From assembly GCA_037179385.1 (NCBI GenBank), contig CM074184.1, positions 12,542,001 through 12,606,000 of the forward strand: 64,000 nucleotides of DNA, in the 5' to 3' direction. The stretch's first letter is position 1. Each line of letters begins with the position of its first letter. This document shows, one piece after another, positions 1-11,879 of this stretch. Position numbers and translations under genes: made by a program. The notes under the pieces were generated by a model that had not been told where the DNA came from, made no database searches, and saw only the letters and a program-made list of their open reading frames with translations. This DNA is from Holothuria scabra. Lineage: Eukaryota; Echinodermata; Holothuroidea; Aspidochirotida; Holothuriidae.

Positions 1-1765
1 TCGACGTTGATTTCACGAATATGTTAAATAAAAGTAAAATAAGGGTAGGTGGTGCCACCATCTGACGTCACTTGACAGCCGTCGAACCGCACAATTTTTA
101 GGAAAAGCCCGAGTCATACGTGTGACTCATGCGAAAGAAAACTTAGACTTTTTGATTTGGCCGGGGGTTTTAAGACATTAATGTTCCACGATAGCTCTTT
201 GGCTGGTGGATGCAAAGGCGCTTTTAATAAGCGGGGTATGAAATTAGTTTGATTCTTATGATCATTTTATCGAAACATAGCGAAGGAAAACTTTTTTTTA
301 CGAACATTAAAACAGACACAGGAAAGAACAAAACTCAAGACACTATTTTCCATAATTTATAAGAATTATCCATGAAAGTCACTTTTTCCCACTAATTTTC
401 ACTAATTTCTCATACTGGGGCCGACTTGGTTTGGGGACGACTTAGCTCGGGGACGAGTTGGCTTGGGGCCGACTTGGCTTGGGGACGAGTTGGTTGGGAA
501 CGAGTTGGCTTGGGGACGACTTGGCCCAAAAGCGATGTAATAGCAAAAGAATGAAACGAAATGCGTCAAATGTGTCAAATGTACTGTACTACCATTTTGC
601 ATCCTGGTCGTTTCAAAAAGCAAACAGCTTTCAAAGCGATCAGAACCCCTTCCGATGGACAGCAGTTACTCAAAGTGTCCTCCCGTTTTATTGAAACTTT
701 CTAGGATGTGTCTCTGCTTATTTTGTTTTGTAAAATTGCGAAAAGAACTGACGAGGAAACACGTGAGGAAGGAGAAAGGGGAAGGTAAAAATAAAAAGTT
801 CGTGGAAGAGAGAATACAATCTCTGGACCAAGATGTTGCTGTGCAACATGATATATTTATTAGTTTGGGTAAACATCCAGCTAGTCGAAACTTTGGGCCA
901 CGACACCCGTTAACATTAGATGCCAGGGACGGTACCACCTTTGCCATGGAAAGCTGCTCTTCGCCTGTTGGAAGAACCATTTTGTTTCCTTCTTACTTCC
1001 GTAAAGGGTAGGATACATTATAACTTCCCAACAACGGTCACCGGTCTCTTACAATTTACAAAGTTGTCTCCACTAAAACCTGTTTTTTTTTCAATTTCCT
1101 GTCTGAGGATATTGGCCTTTCGTCATTTTTAGCAACCCGTCCTTGCCCTTATCTCCTCGTGCCCGGCAAATCCTGTCGTTATCCGTAAAAAGCAAGTTGA
1201 CTATTTAAACTCATCTTTAGGAATGCAAGTTCCTTTAGATTCCTGTCAACGAATATATTATGACTTGAAGAAAGTGATATGTTCTACCTTTTTAAAAAAT
1301 AAATAATGTCAGTTGTATGTACATTTCTGACGTAAGTGGGGAACCAGTAAACGAGACAAAAGAGTAAAATTCAAAATCAGAAAAATAAACGTAGCGGATA
1401 CGTAGGGGTTTACATCATAATAAGCGGGTGTATGAATTTTGGCTGCATTGAATGTAATATGCCAAAAATGAACGAATATCCCTAACAAGGTAGTGTATGT
1501 ATAAGAGTCTCATTGACCCAACTGGTTTACAGCGACGAAGTTCAAAATCGAATGTGATCGGGCTAATGTGATTGGTCCGTAGTAGCACAACTTGTCTACC
1601 ATTCTGCTCTATTGTTACAAATTTGCTAGTGGTGAATCAAATGGGACTTAAACAAATGCTATGACTATACGAGAATTGATTCAACCCAAGAGAACGCTTA
1701 ACTAGTTAGGTTACTGTATGATTTATAATTAAATGCGCCTACGATTTTTCGTTTTAAATATTTCA
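1..1765. other. Gene-poor stretch before the TRIM gene
   Basis: Apart from the minisatellite at 416-535 I see no convincing gene. Overlapping open frames exist on both strands at about 655-1011, but they have no recognisable domain, contain a low-complexity K/E/R stretch, and neither strand is clearly better than the other. Confidence 0.5.
416..535. repeat. 15-bp-period minisatellite (GACTTGGCTTGGGGAC type)
   Basis: About eight imperfect tandem units alternate between GGGGACGA(C/G)TTGGCTT and GGGGCCGACTTGGCTT versions. The short open frames through it are products of the repeat. A diverged related stretch (GGGGCGACTATATAGGGGAC) occurs near 7234-7275, so the unit probably belongs to a dispersed element rather than to a private array. 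Confidence 0.8.
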
Positions 1766-2066
1766 CAGCACTTTAGTTTTCGCGGACCGCTAATTTTTTT
1801 ACGGATCCCCAAACACCCCTTTGCCACCCGGGGACCCCCAGACAAGCTCTACGGACCACTACACTGTAGAAAATGGCTCAAATTGCTGTAAATTTACAGA
1901 ATAAAAAATAAAGAGAAACGTAAAGGTTACAGAAAAATTCTGGTAACAAGTTTCCAGAACTTTTCTGTTATCCTTATTTATTTCTTTTTTTTTTTTGTTC
2001 TGTAAATCTACCGTATTTTTTACAGCGTAGGGGTCCGCGAACGCCAGGTTGAGAATCACTGCTCTA
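1766..2066. mobile_element. hAT-like element remnant with nested CACTGTAG MITE
   Basis: The right edge reads, on the - strand, AGCAGTGATTCTCAACCTGG followed by CGTTCGCGGACCCC, the usual style of hAT (Charlie-like) termini. The left edge (TTTTCGCGGACCGC) is its diverged mirror. Between them, 1862-2028 is a second element with ends CACTGTAGAAAA and TTTTTTACAGCG and an internal TGTAAATTTACAGAA mirrored by TTCTGTAAATCTACC. This is the same CACTGTAA family as at 39648-39816, so one element is inserted in the other. Confidence 0.6.
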
Positions 2067-2949
2067 ACATATCAAAACCAATGTATAAGCCCTTCTTGTA
2101 GGCACAAAGAACAAGTAAATGTTACAGAGGGAGCTGTTTAAAATTCTTATTTGAATCTGATACAGCTCGTCCCAATGTTTACCAGCTTTGTACGTCAGTA
2201 TGCATAATTAAGATAAAAAAATATCACAGTAATGCATTTAACGTTATCTACTGTTGCTTAAAGGGTAAACCGTCGGGGAGATATTCCTCTTCAACTTTGA
2301 TATATATTTTTATGTTGCAGGGCCCAACATTTATGGATGCAGTTAGTTACAAGTGTCCAATAAATCAAAGTTCAGTGACTGACTTATCGCACTCAATAAG
2401 TTAATGACCTGTAAATAAACATTTATTTCGGCTTCAGGTAAAATGTCAACGATATGCAAGTTACTATCTTTAAACTTTGGTATACATGTGAGAAAACAAC
2501 TCTCTTGAACTATGGACCGATGTGTGGACTAACTTTAAAGAGTGTAAAACTTGCATGCATAAACCATATGCATAGACCGAGAATTGTCATTAAAAAGTAA
2601 CACTTCTACCGTGTTTCTCAAAACAAATAGGCTTCTGAGCATGACGAGAAGATTTTCATTAAAACTTTCAGGTAATGAGGTAAGCAAGTAAGCGTTTTCC
2701 ACTTTTTCGTAAGTTCAATGTGAATATTTAATAAAAAAAAAAAAAACCCGAATTGGTTTTTTTGAAATTGCAACAATGACGCAAACTTACCACCTTGCGA
2801 AGTAACAAATCTAACATATCATTTTACAGGTAAATGTCAGTTTCAGATGTTGAACACTGCTACTTGCTGATGTTATTCTGTTATCACTGTGTCATTAAAA
2901 AAGAAACATTCTTTCTCCCTGCAGTGTCTTACCTTTACCTTTGTGAAAG
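2067..2949. other. 5' flank of the TRIM gene
   Basis: No other gene is seen. A pyrimidine tract followed by CAG at 2905-2924 (TTCTTTCTCCCTGCAG) is a good splice acceptor 25 bases before the start codon, so the TRIM transcript probably has an untranslated upstream exon that I cannot place. Confidence 0.4.
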
Positions 2950-4737
2950 ATGGCAGAGAAACGATCCACGGTATGCACGTTTTGTCTGAAATCTATTCCT
3001 CGTTATAACTCGAAATCTCTATTTTGTGGACATTGTTCCTGCAATGAATGCCATAGAATTTTTTTAAAAACTGAAAAGAGCTGTCCGAAGTGTCGGAAAC
3101 CAATTCCCCTTCCTCGAGCGGCAGAGGGTAGCGAATATTCCGACTACATCGATGTCACAGTCGAAACCAACAAAGAAACTGTGGAAGATGAAGACGAGAA
3201 ACGTCGATCTAAAACATTCGATCGAAATTGTTCCTTGCATGATAAAGTGGTAGAATTTTTCTGTTATTCTTGTAATCTACCAGCTTGTTCACAGTGTTTG
3301 TTGACAACTCACAAGATTCGGGATCATGATGTTGCCTCCTTTGCTGATTTTGCCAAGGAAACCATGAAAGAAAATATCAAAAAGTTGACCGATCTGAAGG
3401 CTCTGCAAACAAAACTGGCTGGAGATATTTCGCATTCAAGAATGGTCATTCAAAAGGACGGTGGGAAGATAAAGCAACTTATTTTAGAAGCACACCGGGA
3501 GGCAGAAGAAAAAATAATGAAAGAAAAAGATATTCTCCTAAATTCATTGAAGAGAAAAGAGGAGGAAGCTGGGAGGTTGTTGTCCACTTTACAGGATCAG
3601 CACCTTGAGATAACATCCAAACTACTAAGTACACGTAATACATGTCAGACGATTGAGAGAGACTTGGGAGGTCAAACCAAAGATATGAAAAATCAGTTTA
3701 GTTTGGAAACTATTGACAGGAGTATTTCAGAAATAAAACAGAAAATCGAAGGCTTTAGTAATTTTCCCCTTCCTGAACACCTCGGTTTAAGTTTTATTGC
3801 CCATCGCAGCGAGGTATTCATTGGTTCCTTAAGAGACTTGCCGCGAAATGAAGATTACAGTCAGTTGCGTGGATATTCGACTTGGACGGCCAAAAAGGAG
3901 ATAGAAATTGGAGAGTTAAGTATCGACTACTCCAGTATCGTATGTATGTCCAGTGACTGGGTTGTTCACATTAGTAGCCTAGAGGAATCTCAGTTCATCG
4001 TAATCAGGCACTATAGTTTGGATGAAAAGTTCACCCCGAGAAAACAAATGCACTTATCTAACGGAAGTTGCAACTGGACTGCCGCAAAGGATTCTGGTCA
4101 AAACCAAAGTATCCTGATTGCTTCAGGACAAAATGTGTATCGAATTAGTTTTCGTAAAATCGACAGAGAAGAAACACAAACCTTTAAAATTCATTTCAGT
4201 ACAGAGGCTATCAGTTGGGATAAATATAAAGTCGACTGTTTTATTCTTTCAAATAATCTGCGAGATGTTCACAAGCTGTCAATGGCGGATGGAAAAACTA
4301 CTTATTTGTGTTCCATTAATTCTGGGCCTCAGTCTGTTAGTAGCCTTACCGTTAATCAAGATTTCCTACAACTTTTGGATCGCACCGCTGGTTCTGTCCA
4401 CGTCACTTCTTACGTAACATCAGATCGAGGAGAAAAGGTGTTTCTGCAGCAAATCTCTGCAGCAGATCCCCAATCTCCTAATTCTGAGTCGATGTTGCTT
4501 TCCCCACACTCAATGGTTACAACAAGGGGAGATCTCGGCAGCCATTTTGTTCTCTTTAACCGGAATGGCCACTTGACAGTAGGTAGTTACAACAACAAGT
4601 TTAGTTTCATTCAATGGGTCATTAGAGAAAAGACCGACTCGGAAGGAAACCTCATTGATATAAGTGTAAGGGATGACAACCTTGCTGTGTTGCTTGGTAC
4701 GAAAATAGCTATGTATAAGATTACATCAGCGTTATAA
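2950..4737 (+). CDS. TRIM-family RING/B-box E3 ubiquitin ligase
   Basis: A complete 595-residue protein in one exon. The start is supported by an in-frame TGA two codons upstream. Residues 9-48 form a C3HC4 RING (C9-x2-C12, C26-x-H28-x2-C31-x2-C34, C45-x2-C48). Residues 94-135 form a type-2 B-box (C94, H97, C105, C108, C113, C116, H121, H126). Residues about 135-275 are charged and heptad-like, as expected of the TRIM coiled coil. The remaining ~320 residues have no B30.2/SPRY signature and look beta-rich, as in TRIM56/TRIM71-like invertebrate proteins; a degenerate propeller is only a guess. By family knowledge the RING recruits an E2 enzyme to ubiquitinate targets chosen by the C-terminal region, and proteins of this layout often act in cytoplasmic regulation or innate defence. 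No substrate can be inferred. The frame is intact, so this is probably functional. Single-exon coding structure is common in expanded invertebrate TRIM sets. Confidence 0.93.
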   Translation: MAEKRSTVCTFCLKSIPRYNSKSLFCGHCSCNECHRIFLKTEKSCPKCRKPIPLPRAAEGSEYSDYIDVTVETNKETVEDEDEKRRSKTFDRNCSLHDKVVEFFCYSCNLPACSQCLLTTHKIRDHDVASFADFAKETMKENIKKLTDLKALQTKLAGDISHSRMVIQKDGGKIKQLILEAHREAEEKIMKEKDILLNSLKRKEEEAGRLLSTLQDQHLEITSKLLSTRNTCQTIERDLGGQTKDMKNQFSLETIDRSISEIKQKIEGFSNFPLPEHLGLSFIAHRSEVFIGSLRDLPRNEDYSQLRGYSTWTAKKEIEIGELSIDYSSIVCMSSDWVVHISSLEESQFIVIRHYSLDEKFTPRKQMHLSNGSCNWTAAKDSGQNQSILIASGQNVYRISFRKIDREETQTFKIHFSTEAISWDKYKVDCFILSNNLRDVHKLSMADGKTTYLCSINSGPQSVSSLTVNQDFLQLLDRTAGSVHVTSYVTSDRGEKVFLQQISAADPQSPNSESMLLSPHSMVTTRGDLGSHFVLFNRNGHLTVGSYNNKFSFIQWVIREKTDSEGNLIDISVRDDNLAVLLGTKIAMYKITSAL

Positions 4738-5015
4738 CAAGGAAAACTGTAAAGGTATATCACTATAATATGAATTCACCAAAGCAATCTCATTCTAAAC
4801 CTCCCCATAGTCGGAAATAGATTTTTCAGAAGAAGTGAATGCTTCAATCCTCCGAATCGCGAATCTGGTCTAAGATGTCAGAAGAAATGTTCATTATTTT
4901 GAGCAGTGGTGGCTACTAGGTGGGGGACATGACGGGGCATTTGCCCCCTGAAATTCTTCCCTAACACCAGGTTTTCTCCTCGGTTAGATCAGTGAGGAGT
5001 TAGGTCAACCCTCAA

Positions 5016-5021
5016 AATAAA
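5016..5021 (+). terminator. Possible AATAAA polyadenylation signal of the TRIM gene
   Basis: This is the first AATAAA on the + strand after the stop codon, about 280 bases downstream. It lies in repeat-like sequence, so its use is uncertain. Confidence 0.3.
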
Positions 5022-7552
5022 TAGTGCACCGCTCTTGGGACTTTACTTTTTACCCAGAGATATACTAAGAGCTCCCCTTGGACCCCACAGGGACTTTTCC
5101 TCGGACACCACCGACAGGATGTGCGCTTCGCTTTCGTTTTCGGTGTAGGCGTGACTGAAATGTTTATCCCCAACATTTTCCATTGTCTCTAGTTTTCATC
5201 TCAACATTGACATTCTGGCAGCACCGCCGTTTTTGGAGAGTTCATTACAATTTGACTGTATATTGTTTTCAAATTGGGAAGAAAGTTTTTTGAGAAGGAT
5301 TGAAATTTTGATGCAGAGTTATGTACATTTTACACAGCTATTACTGCCCTTGTAAAATGATGGAAAATTATTTTAACCTCAGATTCCCTTAGCCTAGAAC
5401 ACATATACATTTAACTTGGGTTTTGATTATCCGAGAAACATTTTTGTGCATTCAATGTTTACATGAGCAGCCATAGGTGCATTTTAAGTAGTACATGGAA
5501 ATGTATAAATTTTCCGCAAAGTTTAACCTTTGTGTACACTTTTAGTCTTTTAGTAAACCTGTCTTTCAGTAAGCTGATATTAGATGTCTTTTATAAAGTT
5601 TCCAAGTTTCCTTTTAAAATATCTTCCACCTTTGCGATGCTAACTCAGAATTTTACGTCATATGCTTTTCTTCTGCAAATTGATATTAAAACAGACTTTA
5701 ACCACTGTTTCACATAAAGGCGTAATTAGTTTTTATTCTTATAAAAAGAGAGAACAACTTCCTCCTGCCTTTCTGGCAAGGAAGTTTTATCTTAATTATC
5801 CTTTGAAATGGCATTAAGAGATTTCAGTAGCGTTTAAGTATTCTCAAAGTTGCTTGGCATTACTCTTAGTGTCAAACTGCTGTCAGTTATGGGTAATGAA
5901 ACCATCTTTGGTAAATTTAAGTTGACTTGTGTACAGGGTGCCTCAAAATATATGTTATATTTTTTGGAAATTTATGTTTTACACAGTCATCAGAAAATAC
6001 CAAAGCTGCATCGTAATGCAAAAAACATTTGAAGTTAAAAGAGAATGTGGTATCATCGGTTTACCCCCGTCCTGAACAAAGGTGACTCTCGCGGCCAGCA
6101 AAATCGCCCCTTATGTACGAAGTGGCCCCTGACAAACAGCAATTCTTCATTTGTTTTTATTTTTAACACTGGAAGTCTTCAGTTAAATGGCAGGAGCAGT
6201 CATCCCAAGTTGAAGAAGTGTAGTAGACTGCCCAGTTTCACGATCGGCTGTTGGGAGTCATGTGATAATGTTTATTCTCTTCAAACGAGAAATTTACCAG
6301 ATATAACTGCTTGGTTTACCTTGAATATGTAATAGTAAAGTCATAAAATGTAATGAAAGATACTTTGAAGAGAAATAAGATGAAAATTGAGTTATTTAGT
6401 TTTTTCTTCAAAACAAGTTTGGGGGGATTGCTCCTTACCTTTAAGTCCAATACAAGAATTAGCCTAAAAAGGGAATAGTTACACGTAACTGTAACAATTC
6501 TTTGGTAAAAGCTGAAGAAAAACAATTTTGATTCCCTTATCATGAAGTCTGGTACGATTTCTTTTCATTAAAAAAACACTTACCGGACTATTTGTATATC
6601 ATGATACTGAATTTAAAATTATAGGTTTAACTAAAGGAGACAAGCTTATAGAATATGAATTGCAGTAGCAAAGTAGGCAAGGTAATTCGTGCCAAATTGT
6701 ATAATGACAGTAATTATGAAACATTGTCTTGAATGGGATTTCTTTTTTACTGAAAAATGCCAATCTTCAACTTGGCTAGTGAAATACTGTTAATGGCCTA
6801 CCAAATTGAACTTTGTGTGGTTAATTGCCTTTAACGTTTAACATACCTACCGATTCCAAGCAAAATCCATTTGCCTTCGTCCACATTCCATTAACCAAAA
6901 GGTTTCAATGGGTTCCAATGGTTTTAAAAGGGTTTCCAAACGGGCTTGGTTTATGGAGATCACTAATTTTGTAATATTGCAATTTCCATTAAGGACCCTT
7001 ACAATGCAAAATGTTTTTCCAAAAAGTAGCTTTTGAAACCTTTTTGGGTGCAAACAGGCAAAGTGTTTTGATCCAAAGGGTTTCAAAGAGGATGTCATCT
7101 TTTTTCTTTCTTTGTTTCATTTCATTTTTTCACTTTTCATTCATAAAAAAAATGTTCACATTTAAGTATTTTGGAACATATGGTGTGACTTTCGTGCATG
7201 TATGATTGGTTTTGTTAGGAAGCGAGTTCGTCAGGGGCGACTATATAGGGGACGACTTTTCTACGGACCGACTTGACTGGCGGCTCTCCTATCAACAATT
7301 AGACATAGTAGCACTGTGATGTGTATTCACTATCCTGCTGTATACGGCTTGTTTATATTACTGTAAGATTATATAGGTTTACTAAAACAAAAATTGTCAT
7401 TGACACATTGCATCATGCTCTCTTTAATAAGGCTATGAAACAAGATCAAGTTTTTTTAATCCTTGAATTCATGTTACTGAAAGGACTTTCATACAGCGGT
7501 TTAATCTCGATAAAATACTACTAACATCTCTTTTGTGAATACATGGGTAATC

Positions 7553-7590
7553 ACATTTAAACGAATCCAACTTAGGATTCGTTTAAATGT
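7553..7590. repeat. Perfect 16-bp inverted repeat, 6-base loop
   Basis: ACATTTAAACGAATCC, then AACTTA, then its exact reverse complement. No U-run follows the stem in a way that suggests a small-RNA terminator, and no gene flanks it. Confidence 0.85.
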
Positions 7591-9029
7591 TAAAAACTGT
7601 AGGAAGTTTGGCTTCGTACATTTCAATTATTTCCATGTTGCATAGACTTATGGTGTTTAAAAGATGAATCTACGATGTATGATATAAAAAAAAATCACAT
7701 GGCTTGCTTTCACAATTTATTTTCTTTTTTCATATTTCTCCTCAGTGGCGTGCTCAGGTTTTTTGAGGTGGGGGCCAGTATGTCCATCCCCCGACTGATA
7801 TGGAGGTGGAGATCAATTCAAAGGAAATTGCTCCCGTGTGAATTCCCCTACTGGGTTGTTTCCCCCGACTACATACAGAGGTGGGGTCCCCCTATGGTCC
7901 CTATTGCGCACGCCGCTGTTTCTCCTAATGACATTAAATTATCAAATTGTCTTTAATTAATAAAAATGTGTTCTAGTCCTATTCGGTTTAAAGCTAAATT
8001 GAGATCTGTAGGTTTCCATGACTCACATGTACATAAAACTCATTCAAGATCTCCATTGACTATTCCAGTGTGTGGACCGTTACGTTAGTTTTTGAAGCTT
8101 TCTAGTTTATCGTTATGTGAAAATTAACTAAGCAATTCATTTTCCATCGTAAGGTCAAAGAGAGCGATAGTTTCCAGTTTGAACACTTACAAAATATGCC
8201 ACTTTACACAACAGTGTCCTGTGCACGGGTAGGTTAAGTTGAAGGAACTTCCTTTAAAGGCATATTCTGGAGAAAAAATTCATTATCTTCAAAGTAAGCA
8301 GAAAAAAAATCTCTTTCAGAAGGTGAAAACTGCATTTCAATAGCTTATAACATTTGGAGGATAAAAATTGTTAAAGAATTGCAAGTTTTTCTTGGGATTT
8401 GATGTACCATGGGAAATCTCTGATGTCATCGTGGCACATTAATTTGTCATTGCATTCAATTTATTTTTAATTATGATGCCGCTGCAGACAATATTAAGCA
8501 ACATTTTTGGTTGTGCTCTACGTATGATGAAGGGTAATGCTAGATGTACAGGAAGAGATATTCCAACATTCTAACAGTATCAAATTTCAAGGACAAACAG
8601 GACATTCAATTACAAGGAAATACAAAAGGAATTTGAAACAATGTGCCCACATTACATAACTTTCTGTTGCTTTGTTGAAAAGCAGAGGTATTTTTTAACA
8701 GAAATAACCAATCTTAAAAGTGAGATATCTTGAGTTAGGAAAATGGGTTTGTGATAGGGTTTGGAGGACATGGTGTGGAATATTTTTGTTTTTCTTAGAC
8801 AGAGACGAAAAGCCACCAGAACATGCCTTGTTTGGTCTTTTCGCATTTCATGTCAAGAAGCCTTACAATTTGAGGGCGTCAGGTCAATTGCAAATATAAA
8901 CACACCCTTTTGCAAATGCATGTGATGATACACAGGGGGAGTGGAGGCTCTGAACGGACATTTTAATAGTCATATTCCCCTCGCTGACCACAGCCAATTC
9001 GTACGATAGGATACTTATTTTTCTAGCAT

Positions 9030-9125
9030 AGTGTATGCAGCGTCAAATATGATACATTACTAAAAGCTTAAACGGTACATATCAGGAAACACATTCTTTC
9101 TAGCTTAAGAGCGACGAATTCTGAC
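9030..9125. repeat. Dispersed repeat, copy 1 of 2
   Basis: The segments GTCAAATATGATACATT, GTACATATCA and TTCTTTCTAGCTTAAGA recur in the same order at 11085-11210, so both are copies of one dispersed element of unknown type. Confidence 0.6.
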
Positions 9126-9629
9126 ATTTTTACGCATAAATTTCAGACCAATTAAGGATCCGCTGACATCGTGGGCCCAACAAGCTTCGTCCACAGAGCA
9201 CAGGCCTCTGTTCCCCCAAATATGCCATGAAATGGTCAAGGGAGAAAGCCCAGCTGGGTAAGAAACTGTGTCGAACTGTCATCCCACCGACCACCACTGT
9301 AATATTTGTGTAAATTTGTGAAGACAATTTACTTGTCTCTATGTGGCACTGAATGTATACATGCAAAACAGACACCACAGTCTGAATTTTCATATGATCA
9401 TTTAATCATTTATTCAATGCGTAAAAGTAAAAATTATTTAAAAAGTATTTTTGAAACAAACTTTATTTTATCTTTTTTTGTCCGGAATCTACAGGGAACA
9501 AATGCAATTGCCGAGTAAAAAGACAGTCCAAAGTTAACGAAACAGTGCACGTCTATCAAATACTCTGCCTCCGTTACGCAAAGCTTCAATTACCACAAGA
9601 AGTAAAAGGATACTATCTCTGTTTAAAGA

Positions 9630-9923
9630 CCTCATACTATCATCCAAAACAGTTCCACTTGTCTTAACCTGCTTACTTAGCCCCTCCCACAACTGTCTAA
9701 AATCATCGTCAACCATGCCATCGCAGTTTATTGGTTCAAAGTGAGTATACAAGACCTCGATATAATAAAAAAAAAGTCTCAATTCAGTACAGTGTAATGT
9801 ATGAGCTTTGTTGCTTAGCATTTGTTGAACTTTCTGTCAATCAAAGAGCCGTGCCAATTGAGAATTTCCGTGGACTGCTGAAAAAATTGTAGTTTGCGGT
9901 GAGAGGATCATGGGGCCTTTAAG
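9630..9923. mobile_element. MITE family E, copy 1
   Basis: The core CTGCTTACTTAGCCCCTCCC, the TCTGTCAATCAAAGAGC segment and the end AATTGTAGTTTGCGGTGAGAG are shared with copies at 13775, 24562, 25525 and 59785. The right edge reads GGGGCCT followed by TTAA, matching the TTAA-AGGC edge of other copies and suggesting a piggyBac-type target. Confidence 0.7.
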
Positions 9924-10485
9924 CTTAGGGGATGCATGCATACAAGGGTCTTAGTAGTAGACTATGCTGGTTGTGTAGATTCTACAAAATACTTACTTGA
10001 CATGTTTGAGAAAAAATCAAAAGCATGCTAAGCAGGGGCAGAATTAATGTTAATAATTCTTTCTAAAGTGGTGCCGAGTTTTTGATATGATCAAATCCCC
10101 CGGTGGGAACGACTGTATAGCCACTGGCCAAAATGTAATTGGGTTGCAAGCCTACAGAAGACTTGGTAATGCATTCGGCAATTAAGGATAGATATATGTC
10201 TCATTCAAGTTATTACTTTTTCATTTTTCACAAGATCTTACCGGTTCATTGCTTTCATTGTCTTATCAGCCTTTCAACTTTTCTTTTGTTAACTTGGGAT
10301 ATTGTTATGGTAATCAAACTCTGACTGTTAATTTTCAAATCAGTGCCCTAGACGCTACTGTACATAGACTACAAGATTAACTCGTCCAAGCCACCCCCAA
10401 ACAGTGTTTGTTTTTATTGCAATTTGAACTTTTTTCATGAATGGTTTTCCATTTTGAGTTGAAACCAGTTTTAAATTTCATTTAA

Positions 10486-10934
10486 GGGGAGATGCGCACT
10501 GTTTAATAAGAAAATTTCTAACTGCTTAACGATAACCCTAATCCCTAACCCTAATCCCTCACCAGAACAAAGAATTTGATCGATACAATACAATGGCAAC
10601 AGCCAATCAAGAAACACCTTGTTAAACAGTGCGCATCTACCATGGGCGTCCGCAGGTATGGGCAAGGGGACTTGCCCCCCCCCCCTGGAAAATCCAAAAT
10701 TTGAAAAAACGTATAAAAATCAAAGCAAAAACCCGAACAAATGTGTTTTCCAAGTTTCTATGCGAAAAATAGGCTTTAGAAATGCCATTTCCCGCGATCT
10801 GGGAGGCATTTTGGGCTGAAATTTTCGCATGCTTTGTGTCAATTCATGGTGACGTGGAGGTTTTGCCCCTCCCTAGAAATTTTGCCCCCCCCCCCCCCCG
10901 ACTTTTTTTCTGCGGACGCCCATGGCATCTACCC
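10486..10934. mobile_element. MITE family A, interrupted by MITE B
   Basis: The ends are near-perfect inverted repeats of about 25 bp built on GATGCGCACTGTTTAA, with only two mismatches. The element is flanked by a perfect 8-bp target duplication, TCATTTAA (10478-10485 and 10935-10942). With element B and its duplication removed, the element is about 157 bp. The interior holds degenerate telomere-like CCCTAA units (10530-10560). The 8-bp duplication fits hAT-like transposition. Diverged relatives are the truncated copy at 52558-52610 and the arms of the foldback at 46521-46979. Confidence 0.9.
10641..10924. mobile_element. MITE family B (CATGGGCGTCCGCAG ends)
   Basis: A 284-bp element with perfect 15-bp inverted ends CATGGGCGTCCGCAG. 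It is flanked by the perfect 8-bp duplication GCATCTAC (10633-10640 and 10925-10932), which lies inside the right end of element A. Long C runs occur just inside both termini. A second copy starts at 63708 and runs off the window. No coding capacity is seen. Confidence 0.93.
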
Positions 10935-11084
10935 TCATTTAATTATTATTTCATTCAAGCAAGTCTCAATAAAAGCAGAAGCTTCGGAAACGTACTTCTG
11001 CTCTTATTGAGAGGGAATTTATCTGCTTTCCCAACACAACTCTCATTCCGAGCAAAAAGCACGCAATGAGGACGATAGGAAATG

Positions 11085-11210
11085 CATTCTTTCTAGCTTA
11101 GCACCGTCAAATATGATACATTCCTAAAAGGTACTAAGCTTGAGCAGTACATATCACGGTTAAGAAATGCATTCCTTCTAGCTTAAGAACGACGAAATCT
11201 GAGACCGTGA
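11085..11210. repeat. Dispersed repeat, copy 2 of 2
   Basis: Shares GTCAAATATGATACATT, CAGTACATATCA and TTCTAGCTTAAGAACGACGAA with 9030-9125 in the same order and orientation. Confidence 0.6.
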
Positions 11211-11844
11211 CCCGTACGTATTAAGTGAAAACACGATTTTCTATTGCAACTATGAATTCAGCCTATTAGGGGCAAGACCCAAGCAGCTCGCTGTTGTCAT
11301 GTTTTACAGTGTGATGTTTTTTAAAAGAAAAGAATCACGTTCTTTAAACTTTACCAAGTCTACCGAGGCTTTTTTCTGTCGTAATTTGTTTTAACGCGGT
11401 GAATGTTACTTTATAATTAAACATGATGGAAAAGTTTTGGGTTTAAAACGCGATGTGTATGGAGCAATAAATGACTTGACGCAAGAACAAGAACGTATTA
11501 CAAAGCGTACTTATTATTATTTCTCTAATGATTTATAGGAACTGGGCTGATGGGAGTGTGAACATTAATGATGACGTCACAACTCTATAATTTTTATCCT
11601 TCTAGTTCCCGTGATTAGTTGGGTTTGGTTTGCTGGATTTTACGCATCAACTTCTATCTTTCGTGATTCTTTGGGGTCATTTGTCATGGATGTTAAGTGT
11701 CTAATCTCCTTTCTACATAAAAGCCTTCGGCCATGAAAAATAGCAACAACCGGAATAATGATTTTACAACGTGTCCCGGTAACAAAGGAACCAAATTATC
11801 ATACAAACTTTTCTACATCAAATAAAGCCTCATCACCATTTTGG

Positions 11845-11879
11845 CATGGAAGTACTACCTCCGAGGTAGTACTTCCATG
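11845..11879. repeat. 35-base near-perfect palindrome
   Basis: Arms of 17 bases (CATGGAAGTACTACCTC and its exact complement) surround a single C. Such a sequence can extrude as a cruciform. It has no obvious gene context. Confidence 0.9.

Larger units (their letters stand above)
4738..9629. other. Intergenic region with degenerate repeats
   Basis: No gene is supported. 4905-5130 looks like a decayed mobile element (CAGTGGTGGCTACTAGG at one edge, GGACACCACCGACAGG at the other). 6890-7090 is rich in GGTTTCCAATGG-like repeats. 7740-7930 resembles the GTGGCGTGCTCAGG type of degenerate element. A perfect hairpin lies at 7553-7590. Short open frames here have no domain or compositional support. 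Confidence 0.45.

Noticed and set aside
666..1011. Opposing open frames of about 100-118 residues
   Set aside because: No domain, low-complexity charged stretch, and equal openness on both strands.
9534..9821. 95-residue - strand open frame
   Set aside because: It overlaps a family E MITE copy and is not conserved as coding in the other copies.
10535..10560. Chromosome-end telomere repeats
   Set aside because: Only a few degenerate CCCTAA units inside a mobile element with intact target duplications.
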